A DNA stretch of 8,144 nucleotides from Paracoccaceae bacterium (GTDB taxonomy: Bacteria; Pseudomonadota; Alphaproteobacteria; Rhodobacterales; Rhodobacteraceae): the NCBI GenBank assembly GCA_003545125.1, contig DQCI01000039.1:1-8144 (forward strand), given 5' to 3'. This document shows, piece by piece, positions 7,285 to 8,144 of the stretch (within the stretch, counting starts at the first letter, position 1; each line of letters opens with the position of its first letter). Below the pieces are notes generated by a model, which was not told the origin of the DNA, did no database searches, and saw nothing but the letters and a program-made list of their open reading frames with translations. The translations under genes and the position numbers were made by a program.

Positions 7285-8125
7285 AACTCAAATCCGGTTT
7301 CGGCCCTCTGGCCGCGCCGAAACGCAATTCCCGCGCGGCAAGGGCAACGAGGAAGCCCGCGGTCAGGACCAGCACGATTGTCGGTGCCGGGGCGCTGTCG
7401 AGCCAGAAGCTCGCGTAGATCCCCAAGAGGCCGGCAAGCTCGGCCACCGCGATCGCGACCACCAGCATGGCGGCGAAGCGGCGGGTGAGCAGGAAAGCGA
7501 TGGCGCCGGGGGCGATCAGGAAGGCGATGGCGAGAATGATCCCGACCGACGACAGCATCGCCACGATGGTGGCCGAAAGCAGCGTCAGCAGCCCGTAGTG
7601 CAAGAGCGTCGTGCGCAGACCGATCATCTGCGCCTGCACCGGGTCGAAGGCATGCGCCAGAAGATCGCGCCACAGGACCGCGAGCACGAGCGCCACCGCG
7701 CCGGCGATCAGCCCCGAGGTCCAGAGATCGGCAGCACCTACGCCCAGCATGTTGCCGAACAGGATGTGGTCGAGGTGGGCGTCGGTTTCGATCTGGGTGT
7801 AGAGCACGATGCCGAGGCCGAACATGCCCGAAAAGACCACCCCCAGCACGGTGTCCTGTTTCACCCGGCTGTGCTCCTGGATGAAGCCGGCCCCAAGCGC
7901 CATGACCATCCCGGCGAGAAAGGCGCCGACGATCAGCGGGATCCCGACGACATAGGCGAGCACCACGCCGGGCAGCACCGCGTGTGAGGTGGCGTCGCCC
8001 ATCAGCGACCAGCCCTTGAGCACGAGGAAGGCCGACAGCATCGCGGCGGCCGGGGCGATGAGGGCGGTGACCAGAAAGGCGTTCTGCATGAACGGGAACT
8101 GGAACGGCATCAAAAGGCTGTCCAT
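7280..8125 (-). CDS. Metal ABC transporter permease, SitD/ZnuB (ABC-3) family
   Basis: Inner-membrane permease of a manganese/iron or zinc importer, 281 residues, the normal size for this family. Nearly the whole chain is hydrophobic, with some seven or eight membrane segments, for example about 17-36, 50-80, 92-110 and several between 130 and the C-terminus. Family landmarks are GDATSHAVLPG (43-53) near the N-terminus and DAHLDHILFGNMLGV in the middle; the latter resembles SitD/YfeD manganese-iron permeases more than ZnuB, but metal choice is not certain. ATG at 8125 is preferred, with GGGAG eight bases upstream and one base shared with the apparent stop of the preceding gene; a GTG three bases earlier is the alternative. 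The polar C-terminal tail after residue 265 is probably cytoplasmic. It is convergent with the sugar cluster and functionally unrelated. The binding protein, ATPase and partner permease would lie beyond the right edge. Confidence 0.92.
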   Translation of the reverse strand: MDSLLMPFQFPFMQNAFLVTALIAPAAAMLSAFLVLKGWSLMGDATSHAVLPGVVLAYVVGIPLIVGAFLAGMVMALGAGFIQEHSRVKQDTVLGVVFSGMFGLGIVLYTQIETDAHLDHILFGNMLGVGAADLWTSGLIAGAVALVLAVLWRDLLAHAFDPVQAQMIGLRTTLLHYGLLTLLSATIVAMLSSVGIILAIAFLIAPGAIAFLLTRRFAAMLVVAIAVAELAGLLGIYASFWLDSAPAPTIVLVLTAGFLVALAARELRFGAARGPKPDLSS

Positions 8126-8144
8126 CACACGGGCTCCCTCAGGG
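8125..8144 (-). CDS. Probable 3' end of an upstream metal permease gene (partial)
   Basis: On the minus strand a frame ending at TGA (8127-8125) reads Leu-Arg-Glu-Pro-Val-stop, and that stop shares its A with the permease ATG at 8125. Paired SitC/SitD permease genes are often overlapped like this, so these bases are probably the tail of a SitC-like gene. With only five sense codons visible this rests on position and overlap, not on similarity. Confidence 0.4.

Noticed and set aside
7598..7987. Plus-strand frame opposite the metal permease
   Set aside because: The minus strand encodes a typical multi-span membrane protein with family motifs; the plus-strand product is a polar shadow.

Overview
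This window is a GC-rich piece of bacterial chromosome or large replicon. Its codon use, Shine-Dalgarno sites and gene families fit an alphaproteobacterium, most likely a Rhodobacterales-type organism; that placement is inference from style, not from a marker gene. No RNA genes, CRISPR arrays, insertion sequences or phage genes were seen.

Layout. Positions 1-1515 (minus strand) hold a ribose/galactose-type sugar ABC transporter ATPase with two nucleotide-binding domains; its stop lies beyond the left edge. A 132-bp divergent control region (1516-1647) separates it from a plus-strand cluster: mtnK (1648-2910, 5-methylthioribose kinase family, TTG start), mtnA (2907-4001, methylthioribose-1-phosphate isomerase, 4-bp overlap with mtnK), a fused class II aldolase/short-chain dehydrogenase (4087-6150) and a SorC-family regulator (6193-7176). 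After a 103-bp convergent gap comes an unrelated minus-strand module: a SitD/ZnuB-type metal ABC permease (7280-8125), with what looks like the last codons of the preceding permease gene at the right edge.

How the genes may work together. Kinase, isomerase and aldolase are the three successive steps of a dihydroxyacetone-phosphate (DHAP) shunt for methylthioribose or 5-deoxyribose: phosphorylate C1, convert the 5-substituted ribose-1-phosphate to the ribulose-1-phosphate, then cleave it to DHAP and a two-carbon aldehyde. Here the aldolase carries a dehydrogenase domain that could oxidise the aldehyde at once. The divergent sugar importer and the SorC regulator suggest uptake of a free external sugar, controlled by its phosphate, rather than only internal recycling of S-adenosylmethionine by-products. 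None of the classical methionine-salvage enzymes after MtnA (MtnB, MtnC, MtnD, MtnW, MtnX) is present in the window.

The control region contains a perfect 8-bp-arm palindrome (1554-1574). Its arms include TTGACA-like hexamers on both strands, so one repressor could control both directions. The substrate, and the membership of genes beyond the left edge, cannot be settled from this window.
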